DNA of 64,000 bases, taken from NCBI GenBank assembly GCA_947458275.1, contig CANGYR010000003.1:1-64000 (forward strand), read 5' to 3'. This DNA comes from Chitinophagaceae bacterium. Lineage in GTDB: Bacteria > Bacteroidota > Bacteroidia > Chitinophagales > Chitinophagaceae. The notes beneath the pieces are model-generated. The model did not search any database and was not told the origin of the DNA. It was given only the letters and a program-made list of their open reading frames with translations. How positions within the stretch are numbered: position 1 is the stretch's first letter; each line of letters begins with the position of its first letter. The translations under genes were made by a program, and so were the position numbers. Shown one piece after another: positions 10,319 through 19,567 of this stretch.

Positions 10319-10352
10319 GAAATGAAAAATTAAATTGAATGTTTCTACAAAA

Positions 10353-11645
10353 TTACAGACTCCAGTAATGCCTGTTTTTTATTTTACCGCGATAAATACC
10401 TTTCAAATCGGCTACCAGTGCATTATTTACAGATATTGAAGAGAAATAAGCATCATCCAGTTTCCTGTAATCATCATGGGGCACCGTAATAATGACTGCA
10501 TGATAGTCTTTGGCGATATTTTCTGTCAAACCAAAACCATATTCATGTTCAAGCTCCTTGCTGTCGGCATTGGGATCAACCACATCAACATTCAATGAAA
10601 ATGCTTTCAATTCCTTTACTACGTCAGTTATCTTGCTGTTTCTTATATCACTTACATTTTCCTTGAACGTAGCACCCATCACCAGCACCTTACTATCTTT
10701 TACATTACCATTGTGGAGTATGATGTGTTGCAATACTTTTTTAGCAACGTATTCAGCCATACCATCGTTTATAACGCGACCGGCTAAAATAACCTGGCTG
10801 TCATATCCTAATTTTTTGGATTTATAAGTAAGATAATATGGATCTACCCCTATGCAATGTCCGCCTACTAATCCCGGCTGAAACTTTAAGAAATTCCATT
10901 TAGTTCCGGCCGCTTCCAGTACATCAAAAGTATTGATGTTCATTTTATCAAAAATAATAGAGAGCTCATTCATCAACGCTATATTCAAATCACGCTGTGT
11001 ATTCTCAATAATTTTCGCCGCTTCGGCAACCTTTATGGAAGAAGCCCTGTGCACTCCTGCTTTTACAACAAGTTCATATACTTTGGAAATCGTATCCAGA
11101 CTTTCATCGCAGCAACCGCTGACAACTTTTACAATGGTAGTGATGGTGTGCTCTTTATCTCCGGGATTAATTCTTTCAGGTGAATAGCCGATTTTATACT
11201 CTTCCACCATCTTCAATCCCGATAATTTTTCAATAATGGGCACGCAATCTTCTTCTGTACAACCTGGATATACGGTGCTCTCATAAACAACATAATCCCC
11301 TTTTTTAATAACCTTACCTATAGTCTCACTCGCACGCTGAACAGGAATTAAATCAGGAATATTTTGACCATCAACAGGAGTTGGTACAGCAACAATAAAG
11401 AAATTGGCTTTACGAAGCACATCCAAATCACCGGTGAATTCGATGTCACAATTTTCAAATGCAGATGCTTCAAGTTCATTACTGGGATCAATGGCATTGC
11501 GCATCATTTCCACGCGCTTCTCATTAATGTCAAATCCTATGACTTTAATTTTCTTTGCAAATTCGAGTGCAATAGGCAATCCAACATAACCCAAGCCGAT
11601 GACTGCAAGTGTTTTTTTCTTTTCCAGTAAGTCCTGATAAATCAT
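10353..11645 (-). CDS. tviB: UDP-N-acetylhexosamine 6-dehydrogenase (TviB/WbpO type)
   Basis: A nucleotide-sugar dehydrogenase of the Vi-antigen type (TviB/VipA, WbpO), which oxidises the C6 hydroxyl of UDP-GlcNAc or UDP-GalNAc to the uronic acid using 2 NAD. The 430-residue protein has the NAD motif GLGYVG (17-22) and the catalytic cysteine Cys264 in GGHCIGVDPYY. The DPYY continuation separates this group from UDP-glucose dehydrogenases. It sits 34 nt upstream of the wbpP-like epimerase, as in Vi and O-antigen loci. Confidence 0.9.
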   Translation of the reverse strand: MIYQDLLEKKKTLAVIGLGYVGLPIALEFAKKIKVIGFDINEKRVEMMRNAIDPSNELEASAFENCDIEFTGDLDVLRKANFFIVAVPTPVDGQNIPDLIPVQRASETIGKVIKKGDYVVYESTVYPGCTEEDCVPIIEKLSGLKMVEEYKIGYSPERINPGDKEHTITTIVKVVSGCCDESLDTISKVYELVVKAGVHRASSIKVAEAAKIIENTQRDLNIALMNELSIIFDKMNINTFDVLEAAGTKWNFLKFQPGLVGGHCIGVDPYYLTYKSKKLGYDSQVILAGRVINDGMAEYVAKKVLQHIILHNGNVKDSKVLVMGATFKENVSDIRNSKITDVVKELKAFSLNVDVVDPNADSKELEHEYGFGLTENIAKDYHAVIITVPHDDYRKLDDAYFSSISVNNALVADLKGIYRGKIKNRHYWSL

Positions 11646-11672
11646 TCAATTAACTTTTTATCGTTGTTGAAA

Positions 11673-12656
11673 TTATTTTATTGACACGAACTCTTTCGGA
11701 AGTTTATTTAACTCCTCCGGAGAAAGCGTTTTGAAATATTCATAGGTTATCTTCAATCCTTCGGCACGGCTCACCTTGGGAGACCAGTCCAACAATTCTT
11801 TCGCCTTTGATATATCCGGTCTTCTTTGTTTGGGATCATCTTTAGGCAATGGCTTATACGCGATTTTTTGGGTTGTTCCGGTGAGCTTAATAATCTCCTC
11901 TGCAAAATCTTTCAAAGTTATTTCATCCGGATTACCAATGTTGACAGGATATACATAATCACTCATCAACAGGCGATAAATCCCTTCCACCAGATCATCT
12001 ACATAACAGAAACTTCTTGTCTGACTTCCATCACCAAATACCGTCAGATCCTCTCCGCGCAGCGCCTGTCCAATGAACGCAGGTAAGGCGCGCCCATCAT
12101 TCAATCTCATTCGTGGACCATAAGTGTTGAATATGCGAATGATTCTTGTCTCCAGTTGATGGAAAGTATGGTAAGCCATTGTAATGGCCTCCTGAAATCT
12201 TTTGGCCTCATCATATACTCCTCTTGGACCAACAGGATTTACATTTCCCCAATATTCTTCCGTTTGAGGATGCACCAGCGGATCTCCATACACCTCACTG
12301 GTACTGGCTACTAATATGCGTGCTTTTTTAGCCAAAGCCAAACCCAGACAATTATGTGTTCCCAAAGAACCAACTTTCAATGTCTGAATAGGAATCTTCA
12401 GATAATCAATCGGACTCGCAGGTGATGCGAAATGCAAAATGTAATCCAGATGACCGGGCACATGTATAAACTTGGAAACATCGTGATTGTAAAACTCAAA
12501 CTCTTTCAGCTTGAAAAGATGTTCAATGTTTTTCAAATCACCGGTAATCAGATTATCCATACCAATTACATCATACCCCTCTTTGATAAATCTGTCACAC
12601 AAGTGTGAACCCAGAAAACCGGCAGCTCCTGTAATTAAAATTCGTTTATTCGGCAC
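11673..12656 (-). CDS. UDP-glucuronate decarboxylase (UDP-xylose synthase)
   Basis: It converts UDP-glucuronate to UDP-xylose with bound NAD. The 327-residue SDR protein shows GAAGFLGSH (10-18), the [12 protein letters not shown] substrate segment, STSEVYGDP, and the catalytic Tyr148-x3-Lys152 (YDEAK), followed by [10 protein letters not shown], all characteristic of the UXS subfamily. The start codon is GTG. It lies 29 nt downstream of ugd, which supplies its substrate, so the two genes form a UDP-glucose to UDP-xylose route. Confidence 0.93.
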   Translation of the reverse strand: MPNKRILITGAAGFLGSHLCDRFIKEGYDVIGMDNLITGDLKNIEHLFKLKEFEFYNHDVSKFIHVPGHLDYILHFASPASPIDYLKIPIQTLKVGSLGTHNCLGLALAKKARILVASTSEVYGDPLVHPQTEEYWGNVNPVGPRGVYDEAKRFQEAITMAYHTFHQLETRIIRIFNTYGPRMRLNDGRALPAFIGQALRGEDLTVFGDGSQTRSFCYVDDLVEGIYRLLMSDYVYPVNIGNPDEITLKDFAEEIIKLTGTTQKIAYKPLPKDDPKQRRPDISKAKELLDWSPKVSRAEGLKITYEYFKTLSPEELNKLPKEFVSIK

Positions 12657-12685
12657 TGTTATAAATTTTAAATTTGAATGTTAAA

Positions 12686-14011
12686 TTATCCAACTCTTTT
12701 TCTTCCTACGCTTTCATAATAATAACCCAGCGATTCCATTTGTTTCAAATCGAACAAATTTCTTCCGTCAAAAATTGTTTTGCTTTTCAACAGAGAAGTT
12801 GTTTTTTCAAAATCAGGCGTTCTAAACTCATTCCACTCTGTAGCAATGACCAGCGCATCCGCACCATTCAAAGCATCATATTGGTTGTCTACAAATTTAA
12901 TTTTATCTCCTATCAGTTCCTTCACATTACTCATCGCCTCAGGATCGAATGCAGTTACAGTAGCACCTCTTTCAACCAAAGCATCAATCATATACAAAGC
13001 CGGAGCCTCTCTGATATCATCTGTGTTGGGTTTGAATGCCAATCCCCACAAAGCAAAATGCTTGCCTTTCAAATCTCCTTTGTAATAGGATTCAATTTTA
13101 GGGATAAGATGCAACTTCTGCTTTTCATTGACATCCATCACCGCATCCAGAATTTTAAAATCATAATTCACCTCACCGGAAGATTTTGACAACGCCTGCA
13201 CATCCTTGGGGAAACAACTTCCGCCATATCCTATTCCCGGAAATAAAAATCTTTTCCCGATGCGCTCATCGCTGCCAATTCCTCTGCGAACCATATCCAC
13301 ATCTGCACCCAAACGCTCACATAGTTGAGCTATCTCGTTCATGAAACTGATTTTTACAGCTAAAAATGAATTAGCTGCATATTTGGTCAATTCAGCAGAA
13401 TTTTCATCCATGAAAATAACCGGATTACCCTGGCGTACAAATGGAGCATATAAATCATTCATCACTTTGATAGCGCGCTCAGATGTAGTGCCCACCACCA
13501 CTCTGTCGGGCTTCATGAAATCATCAACCGCAACACCCTCACGTAAAAATTCAGGGTTGCTCACCACGTCAAAAGCTTTCTCCAGTTCAGGACCGGAAGC
13601 CAAAATTGCCGCTTTCACTTTGGCAGCAGTTCCTACGGGAACCGTACTCTTGTCAACAATCACTTTATAATCTGTTGGCTTCAGAATTTTTCCCAGATGG
13701 GTGGACACATTCAAAATGTAGGATAAATCAGCGCTGCCATCTTCACCGGGAGGCGTGGGCAATGCAAGAAAAACAATCTGAGCAGATTCAATGGCCTTCT
13801 CAAGCGAAGTGGTAAAATGCAATCTGCCTTCTTTAAGATTGCGCAAAAAAATCTTTTCCAGTCCGGGCTCAAAAATTGTTATCTGACCGCCGGAAAGTTT
13901 CTCCACTTTTTTAGTGTCAATATCTACGCAAGTCACATTGTTGCCGGTTTCAGCAAAACAAGTACCTGTTACCAATCCCACATAACCTGTTCCTACAACT
14001 GCAATTTTCAT
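12686..14011 (-). CDS. ugd: UDP-glucose 6-dehydrogenase
   Basis: It oxidises UDP-glucose to UDP-glucuronate with two NAD. The 441-residue protein has the N-terminal NAD motif GTGYVG (7-12), the middle dimerisation helix, and the catalytic cysteine Cys266 in GYGGSCFPKD. The C-terminal domain carries AFKPNTDDIREAPA. The length is typical of the bacterial class. It is the second gene of the operon, 18 nt after the aminotransferase, and feeds the decarboxylase downstream. Confidence 0.96.
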   Translation of the reverse strand: MKIAVVGTGYVGLVTGTCFAETGNNVTCVDIDTKKVEKLSGGQITIFEPGLEKIFLRNLKEGRLHFTTSLEKAIESAQIVFLALPTPPGEDGSADLSYILNVSTHLGKILKPTDYKVIVDKSTVPVGTAAKVKAAILASGPELEKAFDVVSNPEFLREGVAVDDFMKPDRVVVGTTSERAIKVMNDLYAPFVRQGNPVIFMDENSAELTKYAANSFLAVKISFMNEIAQLCERLGADVDMVRRGIGSDERIGKRFLFPGIGYGGSCFPKDVQALSKSSGEVNYDFKILDAVMDVNEKQKLHLIPKIESYYKGDLKGKHFALWGLAFKPNTDDIREAPALYMIDALVERGATVTAFDPEAMSNVKELIGDKIKFVDNQYDALNGADALVIATEWNEFRTPDFEKTTSLLKSKTIFDGRNLFDLKQMESLGYYYESVGRKRVG

Positions 14012-14029
14012 AATAGTTAGTTTTGGTTT

Positions 14030-15169
14030 TTATAAAGATGCTTTGTTTACAAATGACAATACATGATCAACAATATATTGCTGTTGTTCATGATCTAATT
14101 CAGTATGAATGGGTAAGGATATAACTCTTTCTGTGAGCCAGTCGGTAACAGGCAGATTAAAATCACTGCCTCCAAGATGATCAAACATTTTTTGTCTGTG
14201 TGCCGGCACGGGATAATAAATCATTGATGGAATTCCTTTTCCGGCGAGGTATTCACTCAGTTCATCTCTGTTGACATCATGTAAAATGAGCGTGTACTGA
14301 TGAAATACATGAAGATTATTATTGGCTCTGAATGGCACTTCAATCTTATTGTTTCCGGCAAATGCCTGGTCATAAAAATCTGCAGCAGCCCTACGTGCAT
14401 CTATGTATTCATCCAAATGACGCAATTTTATATCGAGAATGGCAGCCTGTATCGCATCGAGACGAGAGTTGCATCCCACAATGTCATGATAGTATCTTTT
14501 TTGCTGACCATGCGAGGCAATCATACGTAATTTCAATGCAAGCGCATCATCATCAGTGAAAATTGCACCACCGTCGCCAAATGCCCCCAGGTTTTTTGAA
14601 GGATAAAAAGACGTACAGCCGATATGACCGATACTGCCAGTTTTCTTTTGTGTTCCGTCGCTGAAAGTATACACATTCCCTATACCCTGAGCATTGTCCT
14701 CTATCACAAAAAGGTTATGCTTTTTTGCAATAGACATGATTGTCTCCATTTCAGCAGCATGACCATAAAGATGCACCGGAACAATTGCTTTGGTTTTTGG
14801 AGTAATGGCTTTTTCAATCGCCTCAGGATCAATACAGAAAGTATGTTTGTCTACCTCAACAAATATCGGTTTTATCCCCAATAATGCCGCCACCTCCACG
14901 GTAGCGATGTAGGTAAATGAAGGAGTAATCACTTCGTCTCCGGCTTTCAAATCCAACGCCATCATGGCTATCTGCAAGGCATCCGTCCCGTTGGCACAAG
15001 GAATAACATGCCTGCTTCCATTGTATGCAGCCAGGTTATTTGCAAAGTCATTAACCACCTTACCTCCTATAAACTGAGCGCTTTCCATTACCGAAATAAC
15101 AGCAGCATCCACCTCCTTCTTAATTTTCTGATACTGCGTAGCGGTATCTACCATTTGTAAAGGCCTCAT
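14030..15169 (-). CDS. DegT/DnrJ/EryC1-family sugar aminotransferase
   Basis: A PLP-dependent aminotransferase that adds an amino group to a keto-sugar nucleotide, like WbpE. The PLP lysine is Lys192 in FYPSKNLGAFGDGG, and EDNAQ (157-161) contains the aspartate that contacts the PLP ring nitrogen. I choose the ATG at 15169 (379 residues): family members start this way, and the promoter -7 box at 15191-15198 lies downstream of an alternative TTG start at 15244. It is the first gene of the leftward operon. Its keto-sugar substrate may come from a UDP-GlcNAc-uronate derivative, by analogy with WbpE. This is inference. Confidence 0.9.
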   Translation of the reverse strand: MRPLQMVDTATQYQKIKKEVDAAVISVMESAQFIGGKVVNDFANNLAAYNGSRHVIPCANGTDALQIAMMALDLKAGDEVITPSFTYIATVEVAALLGIKPIFVEVDKHTFCIDPEAIEKAITPKTKAIVPVHLYGHAAEMETIMSIAKKHNLFVIEDNAQGIGNVYTFSDGTQKKTGSIGHIGCTSFYPSKNLGAFGDGGAIFTDDDALALKLRMIASHGQQKRYYHDIVGCNSRLDAIQAAILDIKLRHLDEYIDARRAAADFYDQAFAGNNKIEVPFRANNNLHVFHQYTLILHDVNRDELSEYLAGKGIPSMIYYPVPAHRQKMFDHLGGSDFNLPVTDWLTERVISLPIHTELDHEQQQYIVDHVLSFVNKASL

Positions 15170-15190
15170 ATTACTCAAATTGAACGGGGG

Positions 15191-15198
15191 CAAAGATA
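15191..15198 (-). promoter_or_regulatory. Promoter -7 box of the nucleotide-sugar operon
   Basis: TATCTTTG read leftward fits the TAnnTTTG consensus and ends 21 nt before the ATG at 15169. No clear -33 TTTG is found 19-20 nt further up. Its place fixes the aminotransferase start at 15169. Confidence 0.6.
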
Positions 15199-15304
15199 CA
15201 ATTTGAGTGGCAAAATACGTCAGCAATTTGAGCGGTATTGCCAATAAAATATACCATTTCAGCGAGTTTATGTATGAAAATTAAATCATACAAGCAATTG
15301 AACG

Positions 15305-15312
15305 TACATTTG
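15305..15312 (+). promoter_or_regulatory. Promoter -7 box of waaA
   Basis: TACATTTG matches the TAnnTTTG consensus and ends 8 nt before the waaA ATG, so the transcript would have a leader of only a few nucleotides at most. Confidence 0.5.
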
Positions 15313-15320
15313 AACCAGAA

Positions 15321-16571
15321 ATGAAATTGATCTCTATCATATTGCATAATTTATTTATCCGATTTTATTCGATTGCGATACACATCGCCTCTGTTTGGAA
15401 TGAAAAGGCAAAATTGTGGGTGGAAGGAAGGAAAAAATTCCCCGATTTTCAAAGTGAAAAAAAGACTATCTGGATGCATTGTGCCAGTCTGGGTGAATTT
15501 GAACAAGGCAGACCAATTTTGGAAAAAATAAAAAAAGAATACCCGGATTATCCGGTCATACTAAGTTTTTTCTCACCAAGCGGCTTTCAAGCAGCTCAAA
15601 AATTTAAAGAAGCAGATCAAATAATTTATCTTCCATCCGACACTGCATTGAATGCAAAAAAGCTTGTTGCTGAAATAAATCCGGCACTGGTTTTTTGGGT
15701 GAAATATGAATACTGGTATCATTATCTGACCGAAATTAAAAAACGAAACATACCGCTGTTGCTCGTTTCCGGAATATTCAGGGAAAGCCAGCCCTTCTTT
15801 AAGTTTTACGGCGGCTTGTGGAGAAGGTTGCTACATTCATTTACACATTTTTTTGTACAAAACGATGGCTCAAAACATTTGTTGCAATCTTTGGGATTCT
15901 CTAAAAACACCACAGTTTCAGGCGATACGAGATATGACAGAGTTTTAGAAATTGCAGAAAAAAAATTACCGATAGAATATATTGAAGATTTCATTGGACA
16001 AAATCGGGTACTCGTTGCAGGTAGTACATGGAAAGAAGATATTGAATTGCTTGCGCGCTATGCCAAACAAAACCCTGACTTGAAATTCATCATTGCTCCT
16101 CACGAAATCAACAAACATTCACTGGAAGAAATAAAGAATTTTTTCACCGAAGTTGTTTTGTATTCCGAATTATCAAACGGAAAAGAATTCAAAGACAAAT
16201 CAAATGTATTGGTTATTGACAACATAGGAATGCTCTCTCGCTTATACAATTATGCGTATATTACTTATGTTGGCGGCGGATTCAACAAAAGCGGCATTCA
16301 CAATACGCTGGAAGCTGCCGTGTATAGTAAACCGGTGATATTCGGTCCTAACTATAAAAAATTTGCAGAAGCGGTATCATTGGTAAACACCGGAGGTGGA
16401 TACACCATTAAAAATTACACTGATCTTCAATCTATACTTGACAGACTTCTAGGCAATCAACATGAATTGGAAAAGATTGGCAAAGCGGCTATGGAATTAG
16501 TACGCTCCAACAAAGGGGCTACAGAAAAAATTTATACCTATGTGAAAGAAAATCGTCTTTTAACTAACTGA
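15321..16571 (+). CDS. waaA: 3-deoxy-D-manno-octulosonic acid (Kdo) transferase
   Basis: WaaA moves Kdo from CMP-Kdo to the lipid A precursor at the inner face of the cytoplasmic membrane, the first step of the LPS core. The 416-residue protein is a GT-B glycosyltransferase. It has a hydrophobic N-terminal anchor (about 3-25), the conserved acceptor-side WMHCASLGEFEQ with the catalytic glutamate, and the C-terminal YVGGGFNKSGIHNTLEA donor-site motif. It is divergent from the nucleotide-sugar operon. Its 3' end overlaps the convergent gene at 16538-17326 by 34 bp. Confidence 0.95.
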   Translation: MKLISIILHNLFIRFYSIAIHIASVWNEKAKLWVEGRKKFPDFQSEKKTIWMHCASLGEFEQGRPILEKIKKEYPDYPVILSFFSPSGFQAAQKFKEADQIIYLPSDTALNAKKLVAEINPALVFWVKYEYWYHYLTEIKKRNIPLLLVSGIFRESQPFFKFYGGLWRRLLHSFTHFFVQNDGSKHLLQSLGFSKNTTVSGDTRYDRVLEIAEKKLPIEYIEDFIGQNRVLVAGSTWKEDIELLARYAKQNPDLKFIIAPHEINKHSLEEIKNFFTEVVLYSELSNGKEFKDKSNVLVIDNIGMLSRLYNYAYITYVGGGFNKSGIHNTLEAAVYSKPVIFGPNYKKFAEAVSLVNTGGGYTIKNYTDLQSILDRLLGNQHELEKIGKAAMELVRSNKGATEKIYTYVKENRLLTN

Positions 16572-17326
16572 TCAAATTGTTTTACTGCTTCGCTTTTTTC
16601 ATCCCAGCCCAACTTAAGTTTTAATTCTCTCTTAATCCAGTATTCGGCTTCGGCATAAATAGAAAATCCATTAATGGTTTTGATGCTTCGCTCATACACA
16701 GACTCATCTCCGCGAAACAGTTCATTGATAAAAAGATAACGGTCATTTAGTCCAATACCCTTTTTTAAATCTTTAATGGGAGCGTCTTTCAGCGCGTCAC
16801 TCAAAGCAGTCCCTTGTGTTCCAATAGTGTCATTCAGGGATGCTGGAGTTTCTTCCAGTATCAGGTCATGAATTTCCTGCTTGGGGACATCCGGAGTGCT
16901 TGGTGGCTCCGGCGTAATTGGGGGCTCCGGCGGAGTGATGGGTGGCTCCAACGGAGTGATTTGCTGATGTGCCAACGTAGGAATATCCTCTACCGAATCA
17001 AACAGTAATGGAGGCTTATTTTTAATACTGAGCGTATTTTTAACTTCAGCAATTTTTTTAATCGCTTCTATTTCGGCATCCAGCTCTTCTTCATTTACTT
17101 CCAGTTCAAAAAATATTTTTTCTCCCTGTGGTTCAGTATCGGGCTGATCAAAAGGAGAGGCAATATGAATTGCTACCGCCGAATTCGTTTGCTCTTCCTG
17201 GCCGGTTGATTTTAAATGAAGTAGTTCAGACTGTAGCATTTGTACAGTCAGCAATAATTCATCAACCCCGGCATTTTGAGCCAGTTGCTCCTTTAATTTA
17301 TCACAGAGTGTCACCACTCGATCCAT
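16538..17326 (-). CDS. Conserved Bacteroidota protein with proline-rich linker
   Basis: I do not know a function. The 262-residue protein has no signal peptide. Residues 1-30 look helical. The middle is acidic (a Glu-rich stretch about 72-90), then comes a Pro-rich linker (about 125-147) made of repeated PPITPPEP-like units. The last 80 or so residues, starting near LKKGIGLNDRYLFINELF and containing WIKRELKLKLGW, form a conserved helical domain I have seen at the end of many Bacteroidota hypotheticals. The layout suggests a cytoplasmic scaffold or partner protein. It overlaps waaA tail to tail. Confidence 0.7.
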   Translation of the reverse strand: MDRVVTLCDKLKEQLAQNAGVDELLLTVQMLQSELLHLKSTGQEEQTNSAVAIHIASPFDQPDTEPQGEKIFFELEVNEEELDAEIEAIKKIAEVKNTLSIKNKPPLLFDSVEDIPTLAHQQITPLEPPITPPEPPITPEPPSTPDVPKQEIHDLILEETPASLNDTIGTQGTALSDALKDAPIKDLKKGIGLNDRYLFINELFRGDESVYERSIKTINGFSIYAEAEYWIKRELKLKLGWDEKSEAVKQFDQLVKRRFSFT

Positions 17327-17450
17327 ATTGGTAATTTTGAACAGTAATCTAACAGTTGCATTAAGTTTTGTTTTTTTCCTTGAAGAGAATCCTTAAACTT
17401 TGCAATGTGTGATGTAAAGTTACAAACACAATTTTAAAAATATTATATTA

Positions 17451-18020
17451 ATGTTTATTGAACCAAATTTAAAGGGAGAAAGAAGAGGTTGGATTGAGGT
17501 CATTTGCGGCAGTATGTTCAGCGGAAAAACAGAAGAACTCATTAGGAGGCTGAAAAGGGTTAAAATTGCCAACCTCAAAGTAGAAATATTTAAGCCCGCA
17601 CTGGATACCCGTTATGATGAAACCAAAATCGTCAGCCACGACACCAACACCATTCATTCCACACCCGTAGAAAGTTCTCAGTCGATATTACTGCTCGCTC
17701 AAGATGTAGACGTAGTAGGCATTGACGAGGCCCAATTCTTTGATGACGGAATATCCAAAGTATGTGAGGCACTCGCATTAAGAGGAATCAGGGTAATTGT
17801 TGCCGGACTGGATATGGACTACAAGGGAAATCCATTCGGTCAAATGCCCAATTTACTGGCTATAGCAGACTATATCACAAAACTGCATGCTATTTGTATG
17901 AAATGCGGAAACATCGCCAACATCAGTTACCGTAAGGTGGCCGAGGGTGGCCAGGTGCTTTTGGGTGAAAAAGATATCTATGAACCCAGATGCAGAAACT
18001 GCGCCCAGCCTGAAGGCTGA
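17451..18020 (+). CDS. tdk: Thymidine kinase
   Basis: It phosphorylates thymidine with ATP in pyrimidine salvage. The 189-residue enzyme is a type II kinase. It has the P-loop GSMFSGKT (20-27), the DEAQFF segment with catalytic Glu92, and a structural zinc site made by Cys148/Cys151 and Cys180/Cys183. It is the first gene of a rightward group with ccmB, 34 nt downstream. Confidence 0.96.
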   Translation: MFIEPNLKGERRGWIEVICGSMFSGKTEELIRRLKRVKIANLKVEIFKPALDTRYDETKIVSHDTNTIHSTPVESSQSILLLAQDVDVVGIDEAQFFDDGISKVCEALALRGIRVIVAGLDMDYKGNPFGQMPNLLAIADYITKLHAICMKCGNIANISYRKVAEGGQVLLGEKDIYEPRCRNCAQPEG

Positions 18021-18054
18021 AAATCCCCCAAAAAAACAGCTTAGAGCGAACGCA

Positions 18055-18714
18055 ATGAATAGAAAAATACTGGCTTTGCTGAAAAAAGACATTCTCCTGG
18101 AATTCAGGCAGCAACATACTTTCTATGGCGTTTTACTCTATATTGCCGCAACCATATTCGTAATCTATCTCTCCCTTCCCGAAAGTCCCGATGCGAATAC
18201 CTGGAACAGCCTTTTTTGGGTTATACAACTCTTTGTTTGTGTAAATACCGTCGCTAAAAGTTTTCTGCAGGAAAACAAAGGCCGAATGCTCTATTTTTAT
18301 TCCATCACCTCTCCGACTGAATTCATTGCGGCCAAACTGATCTACAATGCAATATTGATGCTTTTGATGAGTCTGATTAGTCTCGGTCTATTCAATGTGT
18401 TTCTTGATAACCCCGTAAACAATCAGCTTCAATTCGTCGGTATTGTTTTATTGGGAGGATGCGGCATCAGTCTTGTTTTTTCCCTGATGAGCGCCATTGC
18501 AGCTAAAGCTCAGCAAAACGCCGCATTGATAGCAATTCTGGGATTCCCTGTCATCCTTCCTCAATTATTGCTTCTGATGAAAATAAGCAAAGCCGCTTTC
18601 GCGGAAGTATTCAGAGATGGTGCTCTGCTTCAATTAATAGGACTAACCTCATTATTGGACATACTCGTGATTGTTATGGCTTACATCCTATTCCCATATT
18701 TATGGAAAGATTAA
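18055..18714 (+). CDS. ccmB: CcmB-type membrane subunit of the cytochrome c maturation exporter
   Basis: CcmB is the membrane part of the CcmABCD complex that handles haem for cytochrome c assembly. From the ATG at 18055 the product has 219 residues and six hydrophobic segments, the normal CcmB plan. It starts MNRKILALLKKDILLEFRQQ and carries the LQENKGRMLYFYSITSPTE loop typical of the family. An earlier in-frame start at 17947 would overlap tdk and add a non-conserved, charged extension, so I reject it. No ccmA ATPase gene is in the window. Confidence 0.9.
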   Translation: MNRKILALLKKDILLEFRQQHTFYGVLLYIAATIFVIYLSLPESPDANTWNSLFWVIQLFVCVNTVAKSFLQENKGRMLYFYSITSPTEFIAAKLIYNAILMLLMSLISLGLFNVFLDNPVNNQLQFVGIVLLGGCGISLVFSLMSAIAAKAQQNAALIAILGFPVILPQLLLLMKISKAAFAEVFRDGALLQLIGLTSLLDILVIVMAYILFPYLWKD

Positions 18715-18763
18715 TTTAACAACCCGTCAGTATTTTTATTTCCAAGGGTCTGAGAGTTTCCCA

Positions 18764-18771
18764 TAACTTTG
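18764..18771 (+). promoter_or_regulatory. Promoter -7 box upstream of ccmC
   Basis: TAACTTTG matches TAnnTTTG and lies 28 nt before the GTG start of ccmC, in the 85-nt gap after ccmB. The -33 region is weak. ccmC may therefore have its own promoter besides read-through from tdk-ccmB. Confidence 0.5.
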
Positions 18772-18799
18772 CGGCACACTAAATAATATACCTTTATTC

Positions 18800-19495
18800 G
18801 TGAAGAAGAACTGGTGGAAAATATTGTCTTTCTTTTTGCTTCTCTACACCATCGTCGGTGGGTTTTTGTTTGAGGTGCCCCGACTTTTTATCCTTAATGA
18901 AACAATACGCAACCTTTACTTCCACGTTTGTATGTGGTTTGGTATGATGATATTGTTCTCCATCAGTTTTGTGTACAGCATAAAATATCTTCTCGGCTTT
19001 AACCTGCGAAATGACATATATGCTAATAATTTCGCCAAAGTAGGCGCCTGGTTTGGTATTTTGGGGTATACGACAGGAACATTATGGGTATCTGTAACCT
19101 GGGCCACCGACCAGGGACAATCTATCGGCTCTGTACTGAAAGAGCCCAAACTTATCGGAGCTGCAATAGCCCTGCTCATTTATGGAGCTTATTTTGTGCT
19201 GAGAGGCTCATTTACTGATATAGATAAAAGAGCCAGAATAAGCGCAGTTTATAATATTTTTGCATTCATCATGCTGTTTCCAAGCATCTGGATTATTCCC
19301 CGTTTGGTAGGAAGCCTTCACCCCGGTGCTCCCGGAAGTGACAGCGGTAATCCGGCGCTCAACAGAAATGACATGGATGCATCCATGAGAATGATTTTTT
19401 ATCCTGCAATTATCGGATGGACGCTTTTGGGCATCTGGATAGCTACATTAAAAATCAGACTTGAAATTTTATCCAACAAAAAAATTCTGAACTAA
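18800..19495 (+). CDS. ccmC: CcmC/CcsA-family haem-handling membrane protein
   Basis: Part of the haem export and cytochrome c maturation machinery. The 231-residue protein starts at a GTG and has six hydrophobic segments. It keeps the family landmarks RNLYFHVCMWFGM, with a conserved His in an external segment, and LHPG in the later loop, with the second His. The tryptophan-rich haem motif is odd: where relatives read about WGAWW before an EPK or DPK, this protein has TWATDQGQSIGSVLKEPK, so the double Trp is absent and the segment is longer. No frame change restores it. Confidence 0.85.
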   Translation: MKKNWWKILSFFLLLYTIVGGFLFEVPRLFILNETIRNLYFHVCMWFGMMILFSISFVYSIKYLLGFNLRNDIYANNFAKVGAWFGILGYTTGTLWVSVTWATDQGQSIGSVLKEPKLIGAAIALLIYGAYFVLRGSFTDIDKRARISAVYNIFAFIMLFPSIWIIPRLVGSLHPGAPGSDSGNPALNRNDMDASMRMIFYPAIIGWTLLGIWIATLKIRLEILSNKKILN

Positions 19496-19507
19496 CACAT
19501 TCAGTTA

Positions 19508-19515
19508 TATTTTTG
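19508..19515 (+). promoter_or_regulatory. Promoter -7 box upstream of ccmD
   Basis: TATTTTTG matches the consensus and lies 52 nt before the ccmD ATG. The -33 element is not clear. Confidence 0.4.
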
Positions 19516-19567
19516 CCGGATTAAACCTAAACTTTAAAGCTGAATTAAAATAAATCAGAACGATTGT

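Noticed and set aside
17947..18054. N-terminal extension of ccmB
   Set aside because: It overlaps the tdk coding end and adds a charged stretch before the conserved start at 18055.
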